From an uncultured Lachnospiraceae bacterium (GTDB lineage Bacteria > Bacillota > Clostridia > Lachnospirales > Lachnospiraceae), in contig URMK01000018.1 of assembly GCA_900548905.1 (NCBI GenBank), positions 38,750 through 102,749 on the forward strand: a stretch of DNA of 64,000 nucleotides, read 5' to 3'. The notes beneath the pieces are model-generated. The model searched no databases, had not been told where the DNA came from, and saw nothing but the letters and a program-made list of their open reading frames with translations. Numbering within the stretch: the first letter of the stretch is position 1; each line of letters starts with the position of its first letter. Position numbers and translations under genes: made by a program. Positions 23,430 to 33,351 of the stretch are shown here, piece by piece.

Positions 23430-26228
23430 GTGTTTGAGACAAAGAGTATCAGAGAAACATGTGTACAGCTGGACAGTGATATAGACAAAGGACTGACGGA
23501 AAAAGAAGCCGCAAGGCGTTATCAGGAGAACGGGAAGAATGAGCTGAAGGAACCGCGGAAAAAGACGGTGGTGGAGTCTTTTCTGGAACAGCTGAATGAT
23601 CCGCTGATATATGTACTTCTTGCGGCAGCTGTTATATCCCTCCTGCTCCATGAAGTGAGTGATGCCGTGATCATTGCGGTGGTGGTGCTGATGAACGCTT
23701 TTGTAGGCATGATACAGGAGGGGAAAGCCCAGAAGGCCCTGGATTCCCTGAAAAAGCTGACAAGCCCTCATGCCTATGTGATCCGGGAGGGCAGGGAAAA
23801 GGAGATTCCGGCGTCCCAGCTTGTGGTGGGGGACATTGTATGTCTGGATGCCGGCTGCCAGATCCCGGCGGATCTGCGCCTTACCAGAACCAGCAGCCTG
23901 AAGGTGGAGGAGTCGGCCCTGACAGGGGAATCGGTACCGATTGAAAAGGACGCTTCCTTTGTTGCGAGAGGGGCGGTCTTTGCACGCAGAGAGGAGTATG
24001 CGGAGAAGGGAAAAGGGCTGGAAGCGGCCGGGAAGAGGGAGGCAAGGGCAGGGAAAGAAACCCATATCCCTCTGGGGGATCGCTATAATATGGCATATAT
24101 GTCCACCATAGTGACCTACGGCCGGGGAGAAGGAATCGTGACCGCCACCGGTATGGATACGGAAATCGGGAAAATCGCTTCTCTCATCAATGAAAGCCAT
24201 GAAGAGCTCACCCCACTGCAAAAAAGGCTGGGAGATCTGGGAAAACTGTTAAGTATACTCTCCCTGCTTCTCTGTGCGGCTCTTTTCGTCATCGCACTGG
24301 TGCAGAAAAGAAACCTGATAGAAATGTTGATCACGGCCATATCCCTGGCAGTAGCCGCGGTTCCCGAAGGGCTTCCGGCGGTGGTCACCATCTGTCTGGC
24401 CCTGAGCGTTACCAAGATGGTAAAGGTACATACCATAGTCAGAAAGCTTCCTTCCGTGGAAACGCTGGGAGCGGTAAGTGTGGTCTGCTCCGACAAGACC
24501 GGCACCCTGACCCAGAATAAAATGACTGTGGAAAGCTGCTTTACCAATCAGAAGATGCTGGGGAAAAAAGATCTGGGAAAGGAAGAACACAGGGAATTTT
24601 TAAAAGGAATGACTCTGTGCAACGATGGAGTACTGGACGGGGGAGAACGCATCGGGGATCCCACCGAACTGGCTCTGCTGGATCTGTCGGCCCGGTTCGG
24701 TATGCGCAGGGAGGAACTGGAAAAGGAATTTCCCCGCACAAAGGAGCTGGCTTTTGATTCCAACCGCAAGATGATGTCCACCTTCCATCAGAGAGGAAAC
24801 CAGACGGTTACCTATACAAAAGGGGCGCCCGACGAGATCCTGAAAAAATGCAGCAGTATTCTGCTATACGGCAGGACCGCAGCCATGACGGAACAGCAGC
24901 GAAGGCAAATCAGACAGGCGGTGGAGAATATGTCCTCCCAGGCCCTGCGGACGCTGGCGATTGCCATGCGGACCGGCGGCAGCGTGCCGTTGGAAGAGGG
25001 GCTTACCTTTGTAGGTATGGTGGGAATGAAGGATCCGGCGCGTCCCGAGGCGGCCGACGCGGTGGCGCGTTTCCGGGACGCGGGGGTATCCACTGTGATG
25101 ATTACCGGCGATCATGTGGATACCGCCTTTGCCATCGGAAAGCAGCTGGGGATAGTGACCCGTCCGGAGCAGTGCCTCACCGGAGATGCGGTTGCCCATC
25201 TGGATGAGGAAAATTTCCTGCACAAACTGGATACGGTACGGGTATTTGCCAGGGTTTCCCCGGAACATAAGGTACGTATCGTAAAAGGCTTTAAGGAAAA
25301 AGGGAATATTGTGGCTATGACAGGCGACGGCGTCAACGACGCGCCTTCCCTCAAAGCGGCGGATATCGGCATTGCCATGGGAATGACGGGAACAGATGTG
25401 GCGAAGCAGGCTTCGGATATCATTCTTACCGACGATAACTTTGCCACCATAGAAAAAGCCATTGTGGAAGGGCGGGGCGTATACGAGAATATCAAGAAAT
25501 CCGTCATCTTCCTTCTTTCCTCCAACCTGGGGGAGATTATGACCATGTTCCTGGCTGTATTATGCGGCCTGGCTTCCCCTCTGAAATCCAGCCATATCCT
25601 CTGGATTAACCTGATTACCGATTCCCTTCCGGCACTGGCACTCGGTGTGGATAATAATGATGCCGACAGCCTGATGAAACGACCGCCACGGGATCCTAAA
25701 GAGAGTCTTTTTGCGGGAGGAGGCTTTGCCTGCACCGGCTTTTACGGCCTGCTGATAGCAGGGATCAGCCTCGCAGCCTTTTTTACCATTCCCTATGCGG
25801 TGATTCTGGAGAAACAGATCCCTCTTACCATAGCCAATTTTGCTACGGTGCTCCAGCATGAAGCCATATTGAACCGCGCGCAGACCTATGCGTTTACGGT
25901 TCTGGGGATGTCCCAGCTGTTTCATGCGGTGGGTATGAGGGACGTGCGCAAATCTGTATTCAAGATGAAGCATTTTGACAATAAGCTGATGATAGCAGCC
26001 TGTGTCCTTGGTTTCCTCCTGCAGTTTGCCGTAACGGAAATCCCTTTTCTCACGGCGGCCTTCGGGACGGCCCATCTGTCCTTAAAGGAATGGCTGCGTC
26101 TGACCTTCCTGGCGGCCTTCCCCCTGCTGGCCCACGAACTGATGATCCTGTTTTCCTTTGACTTTGTCCGGAAAGGGAACCGGAAACAGAAGCTGTCGGC
26201 GAAAGCGGCTTCGGAATATATGTTATAA
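23430..26228 (+). CDS. calcium-type P-type ATPase (first)
   Basis: This 932-residue P2-type ATPase has the TGES actuator loop, PEGLP in M4, the phosphorylation site CSDKTGTLTQ at about residue 354, KGAPDEIL nucleotide-binding residues, TGDGVND hinge and the NLITDSLPALALG M6 segment. These point to Ca2+ export of the SERCA/PMCA type. A charged insert of about 30 residues (near 190-215, RREEYAEKGKGLEAAGKREA) separates the TGES region from the next strand. The start is a GTG after AAAGGAG. It is monocistronic and convergent with an XRE gene. A related ATPase lies 1.75 kb downstream. Confidence 0.9.
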   Translation: MFETKSIRETCVQLDSDIDKGLTEKEAARRYQENGKNELKEPRKKTVVESFLEQLNDPLIYVLLAAAVISLLLHEVSDAVIIAVVVLMNAFVGMIQEGKAQKALDSLKKLTSPHAYVIREGREKEIPASQLVVGDIVCLDAGCQIPADLRLTRTSSLKVEESALTGESVPIEKDASFVARGAVFARREEYAEKGKGLEAAGKREARAGKETHIPLGDRYNMAYMSTIVTYGRGEGIVTATGMDTEIGKIASLINESHEELTPLQKRLGDLGKLLSILSLLLCAALFVIALVQKRNLIEMLITAISLAVAAVPEGLPAVVTICLALSVTKMVKVHTIVRKLPSVETLGAVSVVCSDKTGTLTQNKMTVESCFTNQKMLGKKDLGKEEHREFLKGMTLCNDGVLDGGERIGDPTELALLDLSARFGMRREELEKEFPRTKELAFDSNRKMMSTFHQRGNQTVTYTKGAPDEILKKCSSILLYGRTAAMTEQQRRQIRQAVENMSSQALRTLAIAMRTGGSVPLEEGLTFVGMVGMKDPARPEAADAVARFRDAGVSTVMITGDHVDTAFAIGKQLGIVTRPEQCLTGDAVAHLDEENFLHKLDTVRVFARVSPEHKVRIVKGFKEKGNIVAMTGDGVNDAPSLKAADIGIAMGMTGTDVAKQASDIILTDDNFATIEKAIVEGRGVYENIKKSVIFLLSSNLGEIMTMFLAVLCGLASPLKSSHILWINLITDSLPALALGVDNNDADSLMKRPPRDPKESLFAGGGFACTGFYGLLIAGISLAAFFTIPYAVILEKQIPLTIANFATVLQHEAILNRAQTYAFTVLGMSQLFHAVGMRDVRKSVFKMKHFDNKLMIAACVLGFLLQFAVTEIPFLTAAFGTAHLSLKEWLRLTFLAAFPLLAHELMILFSFDFVRKGNRKQKLSAKAASEYML

Positions 26229-26264
26229 AAAGGCTTAACTTTCGGGGAAATCTGTCGATATTAT

Positions 26265-26331
26265 AAAAAAAGACCGGTATTCCGGTAACTGCGTCCAACT
26301 TAATAAACCGGGTGCAGCTGCCGGAATACGG
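26265..26331 (-). terminator. terminator of the XRE gene (between convergent genes)
   Basis: A long imperfect hairpin (CCGGTATTCCGG with CCGGAATACGG, inner GTAACTGC with GCAGCTGC) is followed on the minus strand by seven T residues (26271-26265). It could also stop the ATPase transcript. Confidence 0.75.
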
Positions 26332-26340
26332 GATATTACT

Positions 26341-26655
26341 TTATTTTTTTATCCTTTCCAGAAGATCTACAATCAGCCGGGCCTCATCTTCGTCCAGCTG
26401 ACGTATGTATTGCATTGCTCTTTGCTGCAATTGCGTGGTACGCTCCGACTCATTAAAGAATTCCATAGGAGTAACACCCAGATAATCACATATGTAGAGG
26501 AATTCCGGCATAGAAGGTAAGGCACGGCCGGAGGCAATACTGTGTATATAACTTGTGCTGTGCCCTAAATCCAAACTCATTTTTCTTTCCGGAACATCCT
26601 TCTGGAGTCGAAGTTCGGTAATACGATCACGAATAAATTTTTCGTCCATTGTCAT
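26341..26655 (-). CDS. XRE family HTH regulator
   Basis: This 104-residue protein carries a Cro/C1-type helix-turn-helix (ITELRLQKDVPERKMSLDLG, STSYIHSIASGRALPSMPEF) and a short helical C-terminus that probably dimerises. AGGAGGAGG precedes the ATG with normal spacing. It diverges from a small Spo0A-C-like gene across a 150-bp AT-rich region, which is the obvious place for it to act. No phage or mobile element surrounds it. Its target is unknown. Confidence 0.87.
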   Translation of the reverse strand: MTMDEKFIRDRITELRLQKDVPERKMSLDLGHSTSYIHSIASGRALPSMPEFLYICDYLGVTPMEFFNESERTTQLQQRAMQYIRQLDEDEARLIVDLLERIKK

Positions 26656-26726
26656 CCGCCTCCTCCTATGTGATAATCATAATATACAATAGTCAGATTT
26701 TCGAATATTTATAGCGTCTGATATTG

Positions 26727-26755
26727 TTGAAACATACGCTTAAATCGTCTATAAT
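26727..26755 (+). promoter_or_regulatory. sigma-A promoter for the Spo0A-C-like gene
   Basis: TTGAAA (26727-26732) and TATAAT (26750-26755) have 17-bp spacing, 50 bp upstream of the start codon. Confidence 0.8.
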
Positions 26756-26804
26756 TGTAAAAGAAAGATGCATATAATATACACATGCCATAGGAGAATA
26801 TACA

Positions 26805-27038
26805 ATGAATAAAAAAAAGATTTACCGAAAAGTGGCAAAAGAATATGGAGTGAGTGTACAGGAAGTAAAGCAGGAGATGCAGGCAGCGCTGGATTATTCC
26901 TATCGGAATACCCCCGATGACGGCGTTACAGGCGCCTGGCAGAATAAGGTCCCCAGAAAAGGAGAGGCCCCTACGCCGGACGAACTGCTGCGTTATGCCT
27001 GCGGTGAACTGGCTGTTTCTGATAAAAAAGCAAAGTAA
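26805..27038 (+). CDS. Spo0A C-terminal-like small protein
   Basis: This 77-residue protein opens MNKKKIYRKVAKEYGVSVQE and VKQEMQAALDYSYRN. It resembles the short stand-alone proteins of Clostridia annotated as Spo0A C-terminal-domain-like, which have a helix-turn-helix signature without a receiver domain. AGGAGA lies 6 nt before the ATG. A promoter lies upstream and a strong terminator downstream, so it is a single-gene unit. A DNA-binding role is likely but its function is not known. Confidence 0.7.
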   Translation: MNKKKIYRKVAKEYGVSVQEVKQEMQAALDYSYRNTPDDGVTGAWQNKVPRKGEAPTPDELLRYACGELAVSDKKAK

Positions 27039-27079
27039 ATTGCATCTGTTCATTCATCATCATTGTCGAAACTTAAAAA

Positions 27080-27114
27080 ATAAGAAGCCTCCACAAAATG
27101 TGGAGGCTTCTTAT
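27080..27114 (+). terminator. rho-independent terminator
   Basis: A perfect 15-bp stem (ATAAGAAGCCTCCAC with its complement, 5-nt loop) lies 42 bp after the Spo0A-C-like stop. Confidence 0.88.
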
Positions 27115-27317
27115 CTTATGAGGGGGGAGATAGTTTCAACAAAACTTGTGAGCTGTTGTTCATCTATCTGTCATTTATGATACCGGATAATTGTGTCAAA
27201 AGTGTGTCGCAATTCAAAAAAACTTATTAAATGTATAAAAGAATTCTTTAAAGAATCTTAATTGATAAAAACTATTCTTTGGGGGAAAATGATTTATAAA
27301 AAGTTAAGAGAATAAAA

Positions 27318-27357
27318 TTGACTTACTATTTACAAAAAGTCAGTCAGTTGCTATAAT
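27318..27357 (+). promoter_or_regulatory. promoter and probable TetR operator
   Basis: TTTACA (27329-27334) and TATAAT (27352-27357) are spaced by 17 bp. TGACT at 27319 and AGTCAGTCAG between the hexamers form an inverted/direct repeat overlapping the promoter, a good site for autorepression by the TetR protein encoded next. Confidence 0.7.
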
Positions 27358-27386
27358 ACACAAAAAGGCGGAAGGCAGGTGACAGG

Positions 27387-27980
27387 ATGCGGATAAGCAA
27401 GGAACCGGAAATACGCCGGGCGGAACTGGTGGAGGCGGCCCGGGAGCTGTTTGACAAAAACGGAATCAAGAATACGCAGGTCAGCCAGATAGTGGATAAG
27501 GTGGGAGTCGCCAAAGGCCTTTTCTATTATTATTTCAAATCTAAGGAAGAGATTGTGAATGAGGTGGTGAGCGTGGTAATGTCCGAACTGCGGGAAGCTT
27601 CCGAAAGGATTCTCGCGGATGACACCCTTACTTTTTATCAGAAGGCTTCTGAATTTCTGGCACTCTATATGGATATGATCGACCAGTTTTCCGGAGATGA
27701 AGAAGAGAATCTGGCGAACATGCTGGAGGTCTTTTCCAGAAATTCCATCGCCCAGGATGCCAATGATCTGCTGCAGGAGCAGATCAGCCGTCTGCTTGAA
27801 CAGGGGGTAAAGGAGAATATACTCACGACGGCCTATCCGGAGGAAACCATACGGATTCTTATTTTGGGATTACTGGCCCAGTCCAGGAAACAGCTTCTTT
27901 CTATGGAGCAGATTATGACCATTATTGAGCAGGCCATGCATATGCCTGCCGGTTCCCTGAAAAAGGGAGGAGGAGAATGA
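27387..27980 (+). CDS. TetR family transcriptional regulator
   Basis: This 197-residue protein has a typical TetR N-terminal domain (AARELFDKNGIKNTQVSQIV, VGVAKGLFYYYFKSKEEI) and a helical ligand/dimer domain. It ends 1 bp before the start of the second P-type ATPase, so the two form an operon. It probably controls that ATPase and itself through the repeat overlapping the promoter. The inducer is unknown; metal or membrane stress are possibilities. Confidence 0.9.
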   Translation: MRISKEPEIRRAELVEAARELFDKNGIKNTQVSQIVDKVGVAKGLFYYYFKSKEEIVNEVVSVVMSELREASERILADDTLTFYQKASEFLALYMDMIDQFSGDEEENLANMLEVFSRNSIAQDANDLLQEQISRLLEQGVKENILTTAYPEETIRILILGLLAQSRKQLLSMEQIMTIIEQAMHMPAGSLKKGGGE

Positions 27981-27981
27981 T

Positions 27982-30600
27982 ATGACACAGTACAGTGAAC
28001 CGTTGGATTCGGTAATAAGCGGCCTGCACAGCAGCAGGACAGAGGGGCTTACAAGTGCGCGGGCGGAGGAACGCCTGCAGGAATACGGCCCTAACCAGCT
28101 GCGGGCCAAGAAAAAGAAAACCAATCTGCAGCGTTTTTTTGAACAGTTCAAGGATGTGATGATACTCATCCTGATCGCTGCAGCAGCGGTATCGTTTGTG
28201 GTTGCGTGCAACGGACATGATTCGTCCGAATTTTTTGAACCTCTTCTGATTCTGCTGATTGTCGTCCTCAATGCCGTCATGGGCATGGTGCAGGAAAGCA
28301 AGGCGGAAAAAGCCATGGAAGCGCTGCAGAACATGTCGGCACCGCGGGCAAGAGTGATCCGCGACGGCAAAGAGGTCGTGATTGACGCCGTGCAGGTGGT
28401 ACCCGGAGATATCATCCTGGTGGAAGCCGGCGATAATATCCCTGCCGATGCCAGGCTGATAGAATCGGCGAGCCTGAAGTCGGAAGAATCCGCACTGACA
28501 GGGGAATCCGTTCCCAGTGAAAAGAATGCCGCCCTTTTAATAGAAGAAAAAGCGCCTTTGGGAGATCGGGCGAATATGATCTACTCCGGCTGCAGCGTGG
28601 CATACGGACGTGCACGTGCGGTGGTTACGGCTACCGGGATGAATACGGAAATGGGACATATTGCAGGGCTTCTGGAAGGGGAAACGGACAGCCAGACCCC
28701 TTTGCAGCAAAAACTTGCCCAGCTTGGAAAATATCTGGGCTTTCTGGCAATTGCCGTGTGTGCGGTCATCTTTATTATCGGCCTGATTGACGGCATGGCG
28801 GTTATGGAAATTTTTATGACGGCGGTTTCCCTTGCCGTTTCGGCTATCCCGGAAGGACTTCCCGCAATCGTCACCATTGTCCTTTCCATCGGTGTCCAGC
28901 GCATGGTGAAGCAGAATGCCATTATAAGAAGGCTGCCCGCCGTGGAAACGCTGGGAAGTGCATCCGTTATCTGTTCCGATAAAACAGGAACCCTCACCCA
29001 GAACCGTATGACCCTGGTAAAAGCTTATGATGCGGTGAGCGGCAGCCTTGCGGACATATCCGGACAGGATTCCTCCGAGATTAAAAAGCTTCTGGAATAC
29101 GGCGCCCTCTGCTGTGACGGTTCTGTGATCGAAAAGGACGGAGAGGTACAGCATATCGGAGATCCAACGGAAACCTCCATTGTATATGCGGCCATGAAAA
29201 ACGGAAGTCCCAAGGAAAAGCTGGCTCAGGAATATCCACGGCTTACCGAGCTTCCTTTTGACTCCGACAGAAAACTCATGACCGTGGTATGCAGAATGCA
29301 TGGCAGGAATGTAGTCATTACCAAGGGTGCTTTTGATTCCATGCTCCCCATCTGTACCCATGGGGATATGGATAAGGCCCAGGAGCTGGTGAATACCATG
29401 AGCGAGGGCGCACTCCGTGTTCTGGCGATAGGGTATAAGGAAATAGAAGAAGTACCTGAAAATCCTTCTATCGAAGAACTGGAAAACGGGCTTACCTTTA
29501 TGGGGCTGGTAGGGATGATCGATCCGCCCCGCCCGGAGGTACGCGATGCGGTTGCGGTATGCAGGAAGGCGGGGATCAAGCCTGTTATGATCACCGGCGA
29601 CCATGTGGTTACCGCATCGGCGATTGCCCGGGATCTGGGCATCCTGGAGGAAGGCGACAACGCGATTACCGGCGCACAGCTGGCGGCAATGAGCGAGGAA
29701 GAACTGACCGGAAAGGTACGGCATATCTCGGTATATGCCCGTGTGTCTCCGGAAGATAAAATACGCATTGTGAAGGCATGGCAGAATCAGGGAGAAATCG
29801 TTGCGATGACCGGTGACGGCGTGAACGATGCGCCGGCCTTAAAGGCCGCGGATATCGGCTGTGCCATGGGAATTACCGGTACCGATGTGGCAAAAGGCGC
29901 GGCGGATATGACACTGACGGATGATAACTTTACGACTATTGTGTCCGCTGTAAAAGAAGGACGCGGTATTTACGGAAATATCAAGCATGCGGTGGCCTTT
30001 TTGCTTGGTACCAATATCGGGGAGGTATTAACCGTATTCCTTTCCATGCTGTTCTGGAAACAGAGCCCTCTTCTCTCCATGCAGCTTCTGTGGATCAACC
30101 TGGTAACAGACAGCCTTCCCGCTATTGCGCTGGGCATGGAAAAGGTTCCCGACGATGTGATGGAAAAGAGTCCGAAGCCGAAGAATGAAGGCATTTTTGC
30201 ACATGGCCTGGGGATTCGGATCGTATTGCAGGGTGTTATGTTTGCGGCTCTGACCTTATTCGGTTTCTGGCTTGGCTGGAAGGAAACCGGAACCATAGAG
30301 GCCGGACGTACCATGGCCTTTATGGTATTGGCGACCACCCAGGTGTTCCATGCCTTTAATATGCGTTCCAACCACTCCCTTTTCAAGACCGGCTTTTTTA
30401 CGAATAAATATCTAAACGCAGCGGCGGCGCTCTCCCTGGTTCTGATTGCGCTGATCACCTTTATTCCGCCCTTTGCCCTTGTTTTCGGCCTGACGGCCCT
30501 TCCGGTACATCTGTACCTGACGGCGCTGGGGCTGGCATTTATTCCTATTATTGTACTGGAAATTGCGAAAGCGGCGGGGATGATAAAACATCACCAATAA
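27982..30600 (+). CDS. calcium-type P-type ATPase (second)
   Basis: This 872-residue P2-type ATPase has SEESALTGESVPSEK, PEGLP in M4, the phosphorylation site CSDKTGTLTQ at about residue 333, TGDGVNDAPALKAADIG and NLVTDSLPAIALGME in M6. It is closely similar in layout to the ATPase at 23430 but lacks that protein's charged insert. It should export Ca2+ or a similar divalent ion. A GGGAGGAGGAGAATGAT ribosome site leads it, and the TetR gene ends 1 bp upstream. A strong terminator follows. Confidence 0.9.
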   Translation: MTQYSEPLDSVISGLHSSRTEGLTSARAEERLQEYGPNQLRAKKKKTNLQRFFEQFKDVMILILIAAAAVSFVVACNGHDSSEFFEPLLILLIVVLNAVMGMVQESKAEKAMEALQNMSAPRARVIRDGKEVVIDAVQVVPGDIILVEAGDNIPADARLIESASLKSEESALTGESVPSEKNAALLIEEKAPLGDRANMIYSGCSVAYGRARAVVTATGMNTEMGHIAGLLEGETDSQTPLQQKLAQLGKYLGFLAIAVCAVIFIIGLIDGMAVMEIFMTAVSLAVSAIPEGLPAIVTIVLSIGVQRMVKQNAIIRRLPAVETLGSASVICSDKTGTLTQNRMTLVKAYDAVSGSLADISGQDSSEIKKLLEYGALCCDGSVIEKDGEVQHIGDPTETSIVYAAMKNGSPKEKLAQEYPRLTELPFDSDRKLMTVVCRMHGRNVVITKGAFDSMLPICTHGDMDKAQELVNTMSEGALRVLAIGYKEIEEVPENPSIEELENGLTFMGLVGMIDPPRPEVRDAVAVCRKAGIKPVMITGDHVVTASAIARDLGILEEGDNAITGAQLAAMSEEELTGKVRHISVYARVSPEDKIRIVKAWQNQGEIVAMTGDGVNDAPALKAADIGCAMGITGTDVAKGAADMTLTDDNFTTIVSAVKEGRGIYGNIKHAVAFLLGTNIGEVLTVFLSMLFWKQSPLLSMQLLWINLVTDSLPAIALGMEKVPDDVMEKSPKPKNEGIFAHGLGIRIVLQGVMFAALTLFGFWLGWKETGTIEAGRTMAFMVLATTQVFHAFNMRSNHSLFKTGFFTNKYLNAAAALSLVLIALITFIPPFALVFGLTALPVHLYLTALGLAFIPIIVLEIAKAAGMIKHHQ

Positions 30601-30613
30601 TTATAATGATAGT

Positions 30614-30652
30614 AACAGGCAAGGTGCACGGAGACACCTTGCCTGTTTTTTG
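30614..30652 (+). terminator. rho-independent terminator
   Basis: The 13-bp stem AACAGGCAAGGTG with CACCTTGCCTGTT is followed by a T6 tract, just after the second ATPase. Confidence 0.92.
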
Positions 30653-30692
30653 ATGTGCAGATAGGCCGCCGTCCTTTACCGGAGCCGGGGGG

Positions 30693-32999
30693 TTACCTGT
30701 TTTTCGGGATTTTATTCAATTCCGCATTGATGATCCTGGAAGCACCCTCCGGAATCGTTTTGGCCATACCCATGGAACCTATCATATCCACCAGTTCCTC
30801 CGCCGTCTTTTCCCCCAGCATACCCAGCATTCCTTTTTTCAGCTTCATGCCGGTCATGGAGGACAGGGCGCCGGTCAGTATCCGGGCGGCTTCTTCCTGC
30901 CGCAAGATATCCCTGACCGGATCTTTTACGGAAAACCGGTCCTCCGGGAATTCCATGGGGGCATTGGCTTCTGTTGCGGCAGCTTCGTCAAACCAGTTGG
31001 CTGCGCCGTCGGTTTCCTCCTCTTCTTCCGGGGGCAGGGTATAAACGGCAGGTTTTTCATCGGTCCGCTGCAGGGATATGGTATCCGAACAGTCCCCGGC
31101 GCAGGCGGTAAAGCAGGTGAAGCCATCCTTCAGGGGGACCTGTTCAAATATAAATACACGACTGCCCGTGAGGGTGAGGAAAAGATCCCCATTACAGTAC
31201 AGACTTACCTCCGGCCGGTTGGAGTATACTTTGAGGGTAATCGTGCCGCTTCCGGCAGGAAAATCCGTGCGCAGGGCATAACGGCGTCCGCAGATGTGGA
31301 CAAAAGGTTCGCTGCTCCAGTAAGCCTTATACAGATAAAACGCGTCCTTTTTTATTTTCCTGTCCAGGGTTACCAGGCCCTTGTTGTTGCGGCCGGCGGT
31401 CCCGCCTTCGCTCCGGGCGGCACAGCCGAAATCAAACATATTCCAGACATAAGTGCTCCACAGATAGGGGCGTTCCATGAGGACAGCCGCCATGTGTTCA
31501 TGGTATTCGGCCTGATAGCTCTCCGAATAATCCCTGCATTTCGGGACATCGGGCTGGTAGGTGATAATTCCTTCCGCGCCGTACTCGGAAAGGCCGAGGC
31601 AGATTTCCGGATGTACCTCGTGGAAGTGATCCAGCCATTTTTCGTTGTCGGTATACACCCCGCCGTACCAGCCGAAGTAATGGTTATAACTTTCCAAATC
31701 CGTAATACCGTGCAGCCTGCTTTCCGGGGGGACCATGCTCACATGAGCCATGGTGGTCAGACGGGTGGGATCGATGCTTTTTACCAGAGAATTCAAGTCT
31801 TTGTGGTTTTCCGCCAGACCGGGCTTTTCACCCGCAATGGTGATTTCGTTGGATATACCCCAGAAGCAGATGGAAGGGTGGTTGTAATTCTGATAGACCA
31901 GCTCCTGCATTTGGGTGCGGCAGTTTTCATGGGCGTTTCGGTCCTCGCTCTGGCTGCTGATATAGGGGATTTCCGCCCATACGACAAAGCCGTATTCGTC
32001 GCAGGCATCGTAGAAATCGCGGCTGTGCTGGTAGTGGGCCAGCCGTACGGTATTGGCGCCGATTTCCCGTATCAGACCGGCATCTTCATAATGTTCTTCT
32101 CTAGTAAGGGCATTTCCCCGGTACAGCCGGTCCTGGTGGCGGGATACGCCCCGGAGCATCATGGGTTTTCCGTTCAGGAAGAAGCCTTTTTCCGGATCCA
32201 CGGAAAAGCTGCGGATGCCGAAGCGGCAGCTGATTTCATCCACGGTTTCGTTCCGGTAAACCAAAGAGGCCGTGCAGGTATACAGGTAGGGATCCTCCAC
32301 ACCCTGCCACAGATGGGCTTTGGGCAGAAAGAGGCTGGTGCCGGGATCGCCGGCGGGCCGCCAGGCTTCTCCTGTTACCTCACCCGCAGCGTCTGTGATA
32401 AGATAGCGTACTGTATAATCGTCATCCGCATGTTTGATCCAGGTCTGCAGCTTCAGGAAAGCACAATCCCCTTCCGGCAGGGAGGTGACCGAGAGGCCGG
32501 GGGCACCCCAGAATTCCAGATCAAAGTGAACCTGCGGAACAACGATCAGATTTACCCCCCGGTATAACCCTCCATAAAAGGTAAAATCAGCCATACGGGG
32601 ATAGATATGAGACCGGTCGGAATTGTCTGCGCATATTACGAGAAGGTTCGGATCCTTCGAAGCAGCCGGGTGCAGATAACCGGTGATTTCAGCGGTAAAG
32701 GAAGAAAATCCTCCCTCATGGTAAGCCGCTTCCCGGCCATTTACAAAGACCTTCCCGGACAGGGAAGCGGCCAGTACCTCCAGAAATACTTTTTTCCCTT
32801 CCGCATCGGGCGGCGTGGGGAATTCTTTGGCGTACCAGCAGGCGCCCCGGTAATAATCTCCCCTGCCGTCCTGCCCGTCTATGGCGTTCCAGGTGTGGGG
32901 AAGAGTTATTTTTTCCCAGTCGGAGGGAAGGCTGCGGGGGAGTCCGATGTCCTCCCGGGAAAAATACCAGTTTTCGTTAAATGGGATTAGGTTTCTCAT
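30693..32999 (-). CDS. beta-galactosidase, GH2
   Basis: This 768-residue cytoplasmic GH2 enzyme has an N-terminal jelly-roll (NENWYFSREDI, LPHTWNAIDGQDGRGDYYRG), an immunoglobulin-like domain, a TIM barrel and a C-terminal sandwich. The acid/base is Glu385 in GISNE and the nucleophile is Glu472 in SEYGAEG. The last 130 or so residues are unusual: an acidic stretch (PPEEEEETDG) and a helical tail (AEELVDMIGSMGMAKTIPEG). AAGGAGGATAAC precedes the ATG. It stands alone, convergent with the ATPase gene and divergent from addB. Confidence 0.9.
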   Translation of the reverse strand: MRNLIPFNENWYFSREDIGLPRSLPSDWEKITLPHTWNAIDGQDGRGDYYRGACWYAKEFPTPPDAEGKKVFLEVLAASLSGKVFVNGREAAYHEGGFSSFTAEITGYLHPAASKDPNLLVICADNSDRSHIYPRMADFTFYGGLYRGVNLIVVPQVHFDLEFWGAPGLSVTSLPEGDCAFLKLQTWIKHADDDYTVRYLITDAAGEVTGEAWRPAGDPGTSLFLPKAHLWQGVEDPYLYTCTASLVYRNETVDEISCRFGIRSFSVDPEKGFFLNGKPMMLRGVSRHQDRLYRGNALTREEHYEDAGLIREIGANTVRLAHYQHSRDFYDACDEYGFVVWAEIPYISSQSEDRNAHENCRTQMQELVYQNYNHPSICFWGISNEITIAGEKPGLAENHKDLNSLVKSIDPTRLTTMAHVSMVPPESRLHGITDLESYNHYFGWYGGVYTDNEKWLDHFHEVHPEICLGLSEYGAEGIITYQPDVPKCRDYSESYQAEYHEHMAAVLMERPYLWSTYVWNMFDFGCAARSEGGTAGRNNKGLVTLDRKIKKDAFYLYKAYWSSEPFVHICGRRYALRTDFPAGSGTITLKVYSNRPEVSLYCNGDLFLTLTGSRVFIFEQVPLKDGFTCFTACAGDCSDTISLQRTDEKPAVYTLPPEEEEETDGAANWFDEAAATEANAPMEFPEDRFSVKDPVRDILRQEEAARILTGALSSMTGMKLKKGMLGMLGEKTAEELVDMIGSMGMAKTIPEGASRIINAELNKIPKNR

Positions 33000-33351
33000 G
33001 TTATCCTCCTTTTTGTCGTGGAATATGCCGCCGGCTTTGGCTGGGGACAGCCCGTTTTCATGTCTGGGTATCCGGCTTCGGGCACGTATGCAGTCAGTGA
33101 TAGTGTTGCCTTGAAATTATAGGCTTATCCACCGGAAAACGTCGTATTTTTCTATCGGATTGTAACAGCAGACGCTTTGGAAAGAGCCGGGATTATTTGA
33201 TATTGTTTCATGCCGATAGGGGAAATAAAGTCCCCGTTCTGCGTAACCTGGGACTGCGAGATAGAAATTGGAAGATGTCAGGGCATGGGAAATATGGTAT
33301 AGTAAATAATATGTTTCAGGAGTCTGATGCACAGATACAGGAGGGATAATC
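33000..33351. other. divergent intergenic region (GH2 / addB)
   Basis: No gene is seen. A TATAAT at 33121-33116 on the minus strand is a likely -10 for the GH2 gene, with no clear -35. The addB promoter lies at 33276-33303. Confidence 0.5.
33276..33303 (+). promoter_or_regulatory. extended -10 promoter for addB
   Basis: TGGTATAGT (extended -10, TATAGT at 33298-33303) has a weak -35 TGTCAG (33276-33281) 16 bp upstream. Confidence 0.5.
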
